From contig BLXT01001714.1 in NCBI GenBank assembly GCA_019648995.1, positions 714,149 to 744,716 of the forward strand: a DNA stretch of 30,568 nucleotides. Reading direction: 5' to 3'. The notes below the pieces were generated by a model. It was not told the origin of the DNA, did no database searches, and saw nothing but the letters and a program-made list of their open reading frames with translations. Every line of letters begins with the position of its first letter. Position 1 is the first letter of the stretch. Below, piece by piece: positions 11,344 to 23,700 of this stretch. Source of the DNA: Plakobranchus ocellatus (lineage: Eukaryota; Mollusca; Gastropoda; Plakobranchidae). Made by a program: the position numbers and the translations under genes.

Positions 11344-11571
11344 GCAAGGTTTCTGTAATGCTGTGTAAAGGAATAAATCCCAAGGGTTAGAAAGTAAAAT
11401 CTGTCATTATTTCTAATTCATTTATCAGATAAAGATAGGAGATGCAGCAGTGCCTGATGAATGCTCTGAATATTTTCATCTTATACATTTTTCTTTGCTG
11501 TAGGCCAAGTCCAGACAATTTTTTAATAAAAGTATTCAGTCTAGTTTTATTATTATTTCTTTTCTTTACAG

Positions 11572-11701
11572 GCTTATTTCTTAACAGTTACTGTGAAAGA
11601 ATGGCCCCACCTCGCCACCGTCGGGACAAAAAAACTGCTGTTACCAATGAGGTGATAACCAAGGAGTGCACTATTCATATGCACAAGAGAATCCATGGCA
11701 T
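11572..11701 (+). CDS. RPL31: RPL31 coding exon 1 with 29-bp 5' UTR
   Basis: The acceptor TTTCTTTACAG precedes 11572 and the ATG is at 11601. An alternative acceptor CAG at 11585-11587 would shorten the UTR without affecting the protein. It encodes the basic N-terminus through HKRIHG plus two bases of the next codon. The donor is CAT|GTGAGA at 11701/11702, phase 2. Confidence 0.93.
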
Positions 11702-14700
11702 GTGAGACCTGATTTATCAATCTTTATAAATGTGCATTTTCCAAACGGTGGGCATAAAAATTGGTGCCCTAGGGCTTGGAAATGAGGTTTAAAATAGATG
11801 GCTTGTTGCTATTTCGAAGTAACCTATCTACTTGATGCTATACTAGTGTTCGCAGAGCAGGAAAAACACAGACAAAAATAGCCATCATTGGAGGAGAACA
11901 TGAACATTACAGAACAAAACTTTGATGATGCATTTTCTAGAATCGAACAAAGAAAAGTGCAGGATTGCTTTTGGATGAGTTTATTTGAAAAATAGGATTA
12001 AGAATATGTAGAGAAGTAAATTAATTTATGCCAATGAGTCCGCTCTTATGTTATGTTTTTTTTAAACTAATGGCTTAAATCTTTATTACCTTTATCATTG
12101 ACCTTTAAATCTGAACAAAACAATGGTGCACTGACTCGTGAAAGAATGTCTCGAAAAATATAATCAGTGGACTCTCTTGAACAAGCTCTCAACCATCCTT
12201 ATATACCCACCACCTACAGCTTCCATCAATTAGGTAAATATTACACAAACAATTAATGCCAGAAAAGACTAGAAATTACCATGAACTGTGAGCTAAAAAT
12301 ATTGCCCAATCAATTGTAGAAGTTTCTATTCTAAATTAATCTAATCTCTTGGTTACATTTCAATAACTTCCTGTTGATTTTTTTCCCTGGATCTAAAATG
12401 GGTAAAAAAGCTAAAAATAATACAGTGAAACTTGGCTACTATGGGACCCATTAGGGCGTGATGCACAATCCCGTTATAAATATAAGCAAGGCCCATTGTA
12501 AAAATAAAAGGAAGATAATCCGTGAGAATGGCACCTTACTAAAATTATCTCCCTTTAATAAGCGGCTATTAAAAGTGACCCTTGCGAACATTGTATTATA
12601 TTATTTCATTGCATTGTGTGTGTGTGATTTGCTTTTGTCTTACTAACAAAAGTCACAATGTATTTTTTGTTTGTGGGTTTTTTTCCTTAAGAGCAACTCT
12701 TTTGTTTTGTGTGGTGTTTTTCTTCCCTTTTAAATTTTTTTTTATTTTTTAGTAGGAATGGTAGGCTACATTATGTATTGAAGTGGGTCCAGAAATTAGT
12801 GTTTTACATGCTTGGTTAGACCAAGTATGCAAACAGCGATCCAATTCCTCATAGCCTGTTGTTCCAGTCGCTTCCGATCAGGTTGAAAGTCACCTTTGGT
12901 GAGGGCTGATACGATAGCTTCCTTGGCTTTCAAGAATGTATAAAGTGTTCCTGACGAAATGTCATAATCTCGACAGATACCGTTCTAGCGAAATTAAAGT
13001 ATAAAGGAAATAAGGGAAAATAATGGGCTTGTGTCAACGACCTGTTGCATGCAAGGTCCCGTTGTAGCTGAGCGCTGCTGTAGCAGTCTTGTCTAAAATA
13101 GGTCTAACCTACACCAATTTAGCATTTGACTGAATATTACAAACTCTCCAAGTAAACAAGACTGAGAAGTTGTAGTTAAATTGGTAGCCAAACCATTAAA
13201 TCTAGGAACTTATCAAGTGTATACACCAATTCTCACAGTGAAGACATAGAAGTAGAAAAGTTTTATGAAGAAATAGAAAAAAAACAAAAGGCCGTCTAAA
13301 ATCTCAGGAAATCATTATCAAAGAAGCTGGGCCCAGTGGTATAGGGACTGTAAAATAATAAGAATCTTTATAAAAAATATTTGGAGTGAAAATTCAGTGT
13401 AGTTAAAGAGACCATTATATTTGCTTTCAGATCGTGTTTATTTATTTTAAATTTATTTTTGTTTCTTTTTTCTTCTTTCTTGCCTTTTCAAACTTGAATG
13501 GCCTTGCTTTCAAAGGCAAAATAAGTTTTGGTGGATTTCTTGGTGATTGGGTTTTTTAAAAAAAATTTTTTTGCTTGCCATTTCAAACTTAGTAAATGAT
13601 CTTTTTGTTTTTTTCAAAAATATATACTTCATGTTTTAGCGGGTTCAAAGACAGGGCGCCCCGTGCTATCAAAGAGATTCGCAAGTTTGCAGCCAAGATG
13701 ATGGGGACTCCTGATGTTAGGATAGATATTCGCCTCAACAAATTCATTTGGTCTCAAGGAGTCAGGTAAACTTGTAGTTGAACAGTAGATGTAAATTCAT
13801 TTTCATTTTAGCTTTCTCTGTCTTGTCTTTACCATTCCATTTACATTAAACACAAGTTTATGAAATTGCATTGTCAGAGGCCCCTACTATTCGGCTTTTT
13901 GCGGAATCATTCCTCTTTTTCAGAGCCAAGTCCACGGCAGATTTGCTGTTTAGACTGTTTAACTCACTTGCGACGCGGCCCGCACCTGTTGCGGGCAACC
14001 CAAAAATTCCCAGTGGATGGGGGCCGCAACCCTTGCGGCTTTTACTTTTATCGCTCTATAACACCTATACAGACATGCCTACCGTTCCGGAAATTCCGGA
14101 TTCGTTCCGGAAATCCGCATTTTTATCACAAAATCCGGAATTTCGCTGATTTGTGATTAGTCATACTCTCAGAAATAATCCTAGTCTAGATGTCTACCGG
14201 CGCATTTCTGCATAAAAAACCGAGAATATTAAAGGACTTAGAGAAAAAAAATAACGGCGTTAACACTGCAACAAACTTTTCGAACTTATTAAATGCCTGG
14301 TGCTCTTTGCTACACCTTTTTTTCATAAGACCCAGCATGCATCTTGCAGACTGAGGAGGGGTTGGGGTGGTTTGGGGCAAACCTATCGATGCAGTACATC
14401 TATAGACGAACATCATTGCAAAGGCCTACCATCAGTCCCATCACTGACTTGACGCGATGACGGTCGGTCATTCACACTGTGACGTCACTCACCTGGACTA
14501 GGGTTTTTTTTTCAACAGACATATCTTGGCGATGAAAGCAAACACGAAAATTCTGATGGCAAATTTGAAATCAGCGACCTCGATTTATGAAAATCATCGC
14601 GGCAGGATTTCAATTTTTATAGAAATAAAGATTTTTGGGATAACTTTTCCCGTTTTAAATCTGTCAATTGTACTATTGTAGGTCAATGGTTGGGTCGGAC

Positions 14701-17700
14701 TTAATTATCTAGACTTTAAGATCACTATACGCGCAGTCTTAGAGAAGTTATAAACCCAGCATTGAACTTAGGCCCGGTGCCAACCTGTCTGATTGATGCC
14801 AGGCTCTTGCCATTGCCAGTCCTATGATAATACTATGAACTATCCATAGATTTAGATTTTAATATAATACAATCAGGCCTATGTATCTTGGATAAGTCTA
14901 CGTCTCTTCAAAATGAGCAAAAAGAAATTGGTCTACATAGAAGCTCCAATCCGCAAAAGACAGCAGCATTGACTGTATTTGAAAAGAATGCATCTAGGCA
15001 ATCTGCATCTTAGGGATGGAAAAGGGAAATGTTTCATGGAATTTTCTATTTGAGCAAAAATAATAAATTTGAATTCCAATGGTAACATTGATATAAGTTA
15101 CCCAAAGTTAAACAAGTCTTTGCAGTACGAGTAGAATGAAAATTTTAAGGGCAAATTTTCTTTTTATAATGTCGTTAGTCTAAAGCCGATTGGCTCAACA
15201 TTAATATAAACAGATTGGAATGTAAGCACGGAGGCTAAATGTTAAGCAGTTGGCTTAGTGTTTGTGCCGATTTAAATAGGAACTGATGTCCTCTACTCTC
15301 CCCCGTCCTAAGGTACACCACTATGATTGATTGGTACTTAGTTAAATTGTGTAGTTTTTTTGTTTTCTTTGTTTAATCGGCGTCAGTTCCTGCATATTCA
15401 GGTTTGTTCTGCATTTTTATATAATGTTTTGCATTTTTGCCCTTGATGTTCCACAAAAAAATTTTTAAGGGTAGGCATGTCTGCCTATAATAACCGCACA
15501 AACAACTCGCCGCCTATACATTAGCGTTCCTGAACTATTTCTTTGTCAGTATTCCAAATCACATTTTTATCATTGGGGAACTCGTTTTTTTATAAAATAA
15601 TTTAGAACACGTTTTGCAGAACTGAAAGTCAGTCCAGAATTGGTGAAATCTGAGAGGTAGATGGAGATGTGGATCTAGGTCTAATGCGATTATGGTCTTG
15701 AATAGACAGTCTGTTTCTTTTGGGGGGGGGGGTGGAGCAGACAGATCTGGGCAAGAATTTTCAGATAATGATGTGGAGTTTTTGCCAGTAGAAAGTCACA
15801 ATGATTCCAATGATGACCTAGATCTAGATCCTGATAAAGTGTAGATCTAAGAAACGCTCAGAGTAGTAGATCCAGGAGCACTAAATCAAGACCCAAGTGA
15901 AAAAACGAGCACAACCAGATGATTTTCAGTCAAGATATCTAGATCTATACAAAATCCATTGAAGTCAACAGCATGTTTCCTTACTTTTGTGTACTTTCTT
16001 ACCCGTTTGCTGCATCTTTCATTGGCTTCAGAAAATTTTCAGAAATTTCAAATTTTTACCCTCTTTGCAAAAAACATACAAAATCAACATATCAAGGTAG
16101 CTGAATAAAAAGTGTTACAACTAACAGATCTAATGATAAATTTTATGTGTCCAAAGTTTTAGAATGATTACATTATTAGGTTTTTTTTTACAATTTTTTA
16201 AAGAAGGCCAAAAAAACCTCAGTCCTGAGGGAATAGCAAGAGGAAAAGGGGTCAGTCGCAAGTGAGTTAAATCGGGCATGACCCAATTTTATAATATAAA
16301 TTTGTCCAAAATGCAACTGTTATAGATCCATCAAGAAGAGTGCAAGCAAAATATTTTGTGCTAGAGTACTTTGTTAAAGATATCCATGTCTTTATTCTAA
16401 AGAGATGAGCACTCTAAAAGTGGAATTTGGAAAATATCAAGTCCATCCAAAGGTTTCTGAGATAGCATCCAATGGTATGAGTGTAGACAGGCAATGGATT
16501 CTGATAGGGGAATTGAAAAACTTGATGGAAATTTGTTGTTTCCAGCCCTCACTAAGATAATGAAAGGCCTTTCTTGTTTAACACATTCCAATGCTGAAGT
16601 GGAGCGTGTCTTTAGCCTGGCGCGTAAGAATCAAACTGAATATCGGCTTCGCTTGGAACAGACACTGTATCTGCCTTAGTTATACAGAAGGTAGACATGC
16701 TTTCAAGAGAAAGTGTTTGCTACAAGCAAAATTTTCTCCCAGCTCTTGTTAGGAACGCTAAGAGTGTCTACACCGAGAACTTACAATGTTACAAACAATA
16801 ATGTTGATATGGCATGGCGTTGTACATAGTGTAAATAGAGTTGTATCTTTCATCGTTTCTATTATTGTTGTTGCTTTACATTATTAATTATGATTGACAT
16901 ACCTACTACTTAATTGAAAGGATTCATTGATGCAACTTTTGTTTAAAGAATGGCGCAGTGAGTTGATTCCTCTTTTTTCTCTGAAATTCCTCTTTTTTGT
17001 TATCTTAATTCCTCCTCCTAGCTTCTTTGGGTAGGGGCCTCTGCATTATGTTCATTTTGTTCGAATTCTGTTGGAAAAAATGTTTGCATTTTAAATTTGT
17101 TTATAGATTACTTTTTTATTATTTTTTTTATACAAATTACATCCAGGTGTTTTTAATTTTTAATTGGCCAGTCATCTCTCATAGTTCATATATGAGGCAA
17201 CCAAAGCAAATCGGTCACAATTCGCGTTTTGGACATTTTGATTCATAAGCAATGATCCCACAGAAAAAACAAAAAATACATACATCTCTATCCCAATTCG
17301 CCCAATCAATACTTGAATGTCACTAGAGTCAGTCTTTTTTCAGTTTGAGCCAATCCTATTCTAGTAAATACTGCTTGGTAATTGCTTTATTGCAAAGACA
17401 AAATTGATAAATCGATGTCAACTTGACTGTTGCAACAGAACAGAAGATCCTCCCACCGCATTGCCCATCTCTTTATCAGACCTGCCAACCGTCCCGCAAA
17501 TTGCGGGACAATCCCGGAAAATGAGTGTCTGTCCCGCAGTCCCGCATTTGTTATAAATGTCCCGGAATTCAGCTTTGTTTCGGGACAAAAATTAATCCCG
17601 ATTTTTGCTTTTCTCATGTATACCGCTCTTCCACAAATAAAGGTACTTTACTTTTAGTTTCTGTTTTCGTTTTCCGGGCGTTCAGTATTTATATCGATAT

Positions 17701-20700
17701 ACTTGATAAAGATACTACTTCACTATGGTGCTCTTATATTATCGATATAAACTTTTAAAAATAAAGCATCATGACCAGTCTCCTTTCTGTTTATNNNNNN
17801 NNNNNNNNNNNNNNNNNNNNNNNNNNNNNNNNNNNNNNNNNNNNNNNNNNNNNNNNNNNNNNNNNNNNNNNNNNNNNNNNNNNNNNNNNNNNNNNNNNNN
17901 NNNNNNNNNNNNNNNNNNNNNNNNNNNNNNNNNNNNNNNNNNNNNNNNNNNNNNNNNNNNNNNNNNNNNNNNNNNNNNNNNNNNNNNNNNNNNNNNNNNN
18001 NNNNNNNNNNNNNNNNNNNNNNNNNNNNNNNNNNNNNNNNNNNNNNNNNNNNNNNNNNNNNNNNNNNNNNNNNNNNNNNNNNNNNNNNNNNNNNNNNNNN
18101 NNNNNNNNNNNNNNNNNNNNNNNNNNNNNNNNNNNNNNNNNNNNNNNNNNNNNNNNGTTTTAGTCATAATTTTACTTTAGTGATAGAAAGGCTTAAAGAG
18201 TTGATGCACTTAGATTTATATCAAGATATAGATCTCTATGATGAATGAAGTTATAGATTGTGAAATTTAGGGCAATTTGTAAAAATCTTAAGGTTTTGAA
18301 CGGCAGAAAGGATGGAATGTTCACACAGANNNGGGGGGGGGGGGGGGTCTTTTTTTCTTCTTAAATATTAGGCCAGGATGAAAATACAAGCCTTTATTGC
18401 GGCAAGGATGTCTTATTTAACATTGGCCTTATCACTACTCTTCTTAGTTACTTAATGAGAAAATCCTGACATTTACTATCTAAAATTTTATCTGGATCTA
18501 TTGTTGGCATAAATAATATTGTCTTGTCCTCATTTATAAGTATAAAAACAAGGCAGATGTATAATTCATTCGTTATTTGACTGGACTACTCAGAGACACT
18601 TTTTCAAATAAACAAGCGTATACATCACTAAGGACAGCCAAAGCATTGAAAAAATGTTTTGAAAGATTAGTCTGGCCAAAATTGTTATTAAAAAAAACCT
18701 ACAAAAATCTGTCTCTATAATCAAGATAAAGAACACTTCAGTGATCATAGTGAATAGAACTTATCCATGTATATGAATGTCCTGTCGACTGAGCATCAAG
18801 CATTGCAACGGCCTCATCGTAACAGTTTTTTCTTTCACCACCATCACTTGCTGGCTGCTTACATATAACCAATTCTGTATCTTGCTAACTGTAATTATGA
18901 CATCAAACCAGTTAGCTCTGGCAGTTGCTTATTCTGGATTCATCTTTTGACTGAATTGATTGAACCTAGAAAAGGGATTGTGCTGCAATTCGATGGTTTA
19001 CATTTGATTATCCATGCTTTAAGAGGTTTGCTTTATAGTGTGCTGTATAATCTGGTTACATTGAATCTTCAAACTTTAAGTTGTTTGTTAAACACTAAAA
19101 TGCTGTCGGTCTGATTTTTTGTGCGCATGCATGCATTTGTGTCCCTGAAAACTATCCTTTGTCCCTGAAAATGGACCTTGGTGTCCCTGAAAACATATTT
19201 TTTAGGTTGGCAGGTCTGCTTTATTGATAAGAGATTCCAAATAGATAAGTTAATGTTCTCTTTACTTCTCTTAAGTAGATGGCTCAAGACCCCACCGCTT
19301 AATTGTGTTGAAAATCCTGTTTTTTACATCTTGATCCCCTAAAACTGGTGAACAAAGTAGTCAGGTCTGTGTATGCGTGAACCTAGATGTTGATGACAGT
19401 CCAGTCACTTCTATATATGCTGAAATTCCAGGGGAAAAAAAAAAATCAACGTCACTGCCAATTAACTGATAGAGGGCTGGCCCAGCTCATAATTAACAAT
19501 GGTTTACGGCGGGTGTAAGGGGCATAATCCTGATTTACAAAAGTACACGTTTTACAAAATTTATCATAAATTTTAAACCAAGGAAGGTACAAACACCAAA
19601 AAATAGAGGATTGGATGCACTTTCCTATGATATATAACTCTAAGTATCGGTGATATTATGGATATTTGAAAAAATTGACAACAGTATCTCGGCAGTGGGG
19701 CTAGGACTAGATCTAGATCTACATTTAGATTCATCATCGTTGGAAGAGTCTAGACGTAGCCCATCACCTTCTCCCTCCTCTACATCAAAATTAACATCAC
19801 TTTCATCATCAATTTCAACTCCAATATCTACAGGGCTACTCTCATCTTCATCTTCTTTATTAGTCGATCTTTCTGTCAGTTGCGAGAGCAAGTTGAAGGT
19901 AATTTTGAAAAAATCATTACTCGGTAACCATTCATTCATTTTTCGAACAGTAGACGGAAAACGGAAGTAGAACTCTTCAAGCAACAGAAACTATTAAGGC
20001 CCAGCCACTGTTAAGAAAATAAAGGGGCTTATTCCGTAGTTTAAAAGTGGATGCAATAGTCAAGTATCAACGGGCGATAAGCAGGCGCTCCCGCCAACAC
20101 TCTCATAAAGGGTGGTGGCGGGCGATAACACTTTTTATCAGTTAAAGGCAGCAAGCATTAGATTGCTCAAACTTCTGTTAGTGTTCTTTTTAATCCCCCC
20201 AGGACATCAACTTTAATTTTAGTCAACTGTTCAAGGTTTGCGCTAAAAATGAAAAATTTTTTGTATCCTAGACTACTGCATAGTTTGCACCTAATGTAAG
20301 TCATCAGCACAAATGCTTAGCCTGATGGGAGGACAGTATGCTAGGCATATAATATGTCAATTCAGCGGGAAATTTTTGTTAAGTAGGTAATGGTTTCTTT
20401 ATTATTTAGGCATGTGCCCTACAGACTAAGAGTGCGTCTTGCCCGTAAACGTAACGAAGATGAGGACTCCACCAACAGACTGTACACTTTGGTCACCCAC
20501 GTTCCTTGCATTGATTTTAAAGGTATATATTATTGTTTAAAAAAATTAACAAAACTTAAAGTGTAGAAACTTTTGAGGCATAATGGGTATTCAAACACAA
20601 GAATAGTCATTTTCTTAACTCAGAGTGAGGCGAATGAGAAACTTTTTTTTTTCCTATTTATACGTATACTGTTTATCATGATGCCAATGTAAAATATGCT

Positions 20701-23700
20701 TTTCATCCGCACCTTATGGACAAGTGTAACCAGTAGGATCAATCTGTAAACCCTTTGTTGGTTACATCTTTTTGACCATTTGAAACATTGATATAACCCT
20801 GTTATGCTTGTTGATTTATAGTGGTAGCAATCATAATTTGTAAGCCTAAAGCCATGTTTTCATGTGTACATAATACTAAGTGCACAATACATTTAAATGT
20901 ATTATTTCCTTTTTCCGTGTTTGCTTGTATATTAATGTTCATAATTCGTCATTATAATTTTTAATATACATGGTAATGCCAAACTTTATAGGACAGTGGT
21001 TTTTCTCCTATTGTTGAATGTCAGCAGTGCTATTCCACATTGGTAATCTTGATACAGTCAACACTGCTTAAGTCGATGTCCAGGGGACATAATTGAAAAG
21101 GTCGACTTAAATAAAAAAATCAACTTACATGATTTTTTCAAATATCTCCCCTGATTGAAGCGCATGCGCGCGCACACACACACACTCACTCCTCTCTATA
21201 CATATATATGTGTGTGTGTGTGTGTATGTATATTAATAAATATTTTGGGGGGGGGGGGGAAGTACATGCAGAAGCTCAATTTCTTTTACGAAAATCGCTC
21301 ACACTAAGGTTCATCTGTTTTTATATTCATAACTAAACTGTTGAATAGATGTTTAAAGCTCTGACTGTAAACCAAATTAATTGAGCTTTCTCAGCGTCAT
21401 CATGTTGTGATTGGTCTTGTCTTAACATCATGGTGCCCAGATGTCAAAATACATCTTCTTCATTGGTTTCGAAATAGTATTCGCAAGTACACCAAATGCA
21501 TTGAAACATCCTTCTGCTTTTTGCTATTGTTGTCATCTGGATTTTGTTTGTTAATGTTTTTGTTTGTTACCAGTAGGGCCTACCGTATTTCTTTATTTCA
21601 ATTCATAAGTAAGTTTGATTTTGCGTTTTAGTGGCAGAGCTGTCTACTCTTGTGGCCTTGCTGTAAGTTTTCCGATGTAGATCTAATGTGTCATTGTGGT
21701 TTTACGCTCAAGTGATGGCTTTCTGTTGGCATATACTTCTAGCCTAAGATGGAATGAGGCTGGGGGTGCACATGTTTGTAGATCGGCAGATAGATGGGTC
21801 TCCTATCTAGATCAGTATCAGTATTGTGTTGGCTACAGTAGTACAGTAATAATTCACTAAGCCTTAAGGTCTTTGTTTTCAATTGAGGAAAAGGGGAGGA
21901 GGGGTAAAGGGGAAACATGGGAGTAAAATCGACTAGACCAAGACAAGTCTAATTGTTCAACTTGTAATTACTGTGCGCACCTCCCAACAAAGCCAGCTAG
22001 CCACTACTGTTCCCCCCTCCCCAGCATACACCTGTACACATGTTGTTTGGAAATTACAGGCATGTTTGATCCCAATGATTGTCACGGTTGCACTCCGTAC
22101 TAAAGACGGCGAAACACTTTGAAGTTAGGACAAAGCCAGCCAATGCAGCCCATGGCACCACAATGATCTCCGCTGATGTAATAAGTGAAAAATATAAAAA
22201 AGGGCCTGCCTCCAGACTAGACTGTTGGTAGGGATGTCAGTGGCACAGTGGCTAGCGAGTCTGCCATAAAATCTGCAGGGACCTTTCTGTCGTGGGTTCG
22301 AGCCACACCACCGGTGCCCTGGCCTGTCAGAGGGCCTGAAAGCCTGAGATCACCTTCTTGTGGACTGGCTATATGTACAAAACCAAAAACCACTGAACTG
22401 TTGGCCTGTGATGAGCAACACTCTCCCTCTCCTTCCCTCTAAACGCACACGCACACACTAAAATTAAACTGCCTGCTGTGGCGCCATCCTATGACTGTAG
22501 TAAAGTGCAGGAGTGTATTGGACAGTGAAGGGCTAGCATTTCGCACACATATCAGTTAGCATGTGTATCAGTAACTAACATTTTTGTAGATTAGAGGGAG
22601 GAAAAGCGTTGGGCCCTGGTCATTTCAAGGCTCACCAATGCTTCAAAACGCCATTTCAGAGTTTGGTGAAAATTCTAAATTGTAATAGAAACTTCATTTT
22701 TACTGTGCATATTTTGGTATTTCATATAGCTTTTATTTCTATCGTTGTTGTGGTTGATTTTGTACAAGTTTTAAAAAATACCATGCATTTCCCCTCTTTG
22801 GAAAATGCTCCCAGTCATCAGACACCCATTAAAGCAGATCTAGAAAATCTATAATCTGAGGGCAAAATTACGTTTGGAAATACATTTTGTCACCAAAAAT
22901 TAAAAATCATTTTATTTAAACTGGATCTTTAGTCTTAATCTTAATCTATATCACTCCAAATCATGAAGTCTAATAAGTCTAATTTCACCGTTCACCTTCT
23001 TGGGTCGTTGACATTTGATTAATTGCCCTGTAATAGTATCTAAATCTAGATTTTTCACTCAAAATTCAAATGTACATTCTAGAAAGAAATTAACAACCTC
23101 GGTCACCTTCTAGAATCTAGTCTACATTCAAAATCTAGATCTAGAGCTCAAGATTGGATGAGCACTTTGGTTTGGGGACAAGATTTCATGTAGAACAATG
23201 CTAATATTCTCAAAACAGTTGGGCATGGAAAGAATTTTCATTTTCATCATCTGGCTCAACATCACTCTCCTCAACGAACTCATCAAACACATTGTGCTGT
23301 GATTCTGCTATTGTTCAGGTTGGAAATGACAGATCGAGCCGTTTGGAGGTTTCTGTCTCCAATCCTTTACTTTGAATTCTAAAAATAGGAGAAACGCAGC
23401 AAATTGGGTATCTCCGTAAAGCTCTGACACTCATGAAAACAAGAGAGAAAACCGAAAGTTCTGAGTACATTGTTGAGGTTCTTTAAAAATTTACAAAGCC
23501 ATCCCAAACATCGCCAAGATCAGGGTACGAACACTAAAAATAGCATCTTTATACCATTGGGGCCGAAAAGTAAAAGATTGACTGGATAAAAATCGAGTTA
23601 CAAGGCTGCCCTTCAGTGTCTTCAAAAAGGGCTGTTCCAAGTAAAAAGATCGCCTTGAATAAAAATCGACTTAAGCAGTGTTAACTGTAGCATTCTTGTG

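Larger units (their letters stand above)
13959..16270. mobile_element. piggyBac-like TTAA element, middle of the nest
   Basis: It is flanked by TTAA at 13959-13962 and 16267-16270. The terminal inverted repeats are a perfect CTCACTTGCGAC (13963-13974 and 16255-16266). Left subterminal palindromes include GCCCGCACCTGTTGCGGGC and GCCGCAACCCTTGCGGC. An acidic stretch on the + strand near 15745-15835 ([17 protein letters not shown] and DDLDLDPD) recalls the acidic N-terminus of piggyBac transposases. No catalytic domain remains. About 890 bp belong to this element once the insertion at 14064-15489 is set aside. The superfamily rests on TTAA and architecture; Kolobok or Sola-type elements are alternatives. 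Confidence 0.65.
13875..17043 (+). mobile_element. hAT-like element, outermost shell of a nest
   Basis: The terminal inverted repeats are a perfect 13 bp: CAGAGGCCCCTAC at 13875-13887 and GTAGGGGCCTCTG at 17031-17043. Flanks are CATTGT and CATTAT, a 6-bp target duplication with one difference. The subterminal repeat ATTCCTCTTTTT occurs at 13909 and, near the right end, at 16966 and 16986. A hAT-type transposase C-terminus lies 230 bp inside the right end (16380-16799), as expected for this superfamily. The element is interrupted by the TTAA-flanked insertion at 13959-16270. Without that it is about 860 bp, so most of the transposase was already lost. Confidence 0.75.
17477..19218. mobile_element. 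CAGACCTGCC-ended element, 6-bp duplication
   Basis: Perfect 14-bp terminal inverted repeats CAGACCTGCCAACC (17477-17490) and GGTTGGCAGGTCTG (19205-19218). A perfect 6-bp target duplication CTTTAT lies at 17471-17476 and 19219-19224. The left subterminal part has a 19-nt palindrome GTCCCGCAAATTGCGGGAC (17491-17509) and several more GTCCCG words to about 17600. The right subterminal part has three direct repeats GTCCCTGAAAA at 19141, 19161 and 19183. A 362-base gap and a 3-base gap fall inside, so the nominal 1742 bp is uncertain and coding content cannot be judged. No transposase motif is visible in the readable part. Confidence 0.82.
21055..23687. mobile_element. TA-flanked mariner/Tigger-like element
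   Basis: The termini are inverted over about 23 bp: the left begins CAGTCAACACTGCTTAAGTC and the inverted right begins CAGTTAACACTGCTTAAGTC, then GAT in both. TA flanks both sides (21053-21054 and 23688-23689). Length is 2633 bp, including the SINE at 22233. The minus strand at 23308-23224 carries an acidic stretch, [19 protein letters not shown], similar in character to the acidic tail of Tigger/pogo transposases. No DDE domain could be read. It lies in RPL31 intron 3. Confidence 0.75.

Noticed and set aside
13860-14156. Overlapping open frames of 92-98 codons on the + strand
   Set aside because: They run across the termini of three nested transposons, so the composition is explained by GC-richer subterminal repeats.
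17725-18180. Open frames of 130-150 codons
   Set aside because: They consist almost entirely of N.
19391-19430. Box C/D snoRNA-like pattern (TTGATGACAG ... GCTGAAA) in RPL31 intron 2
   Set aside because: The boxes are only about 35 bases apart and no terminal stem is present; no convincing intronic snoRNA was found in any RPL31 intron.
22248-22442. 64-codon open frame
   Set aside because: Lies within the tRNA-derived SINE.
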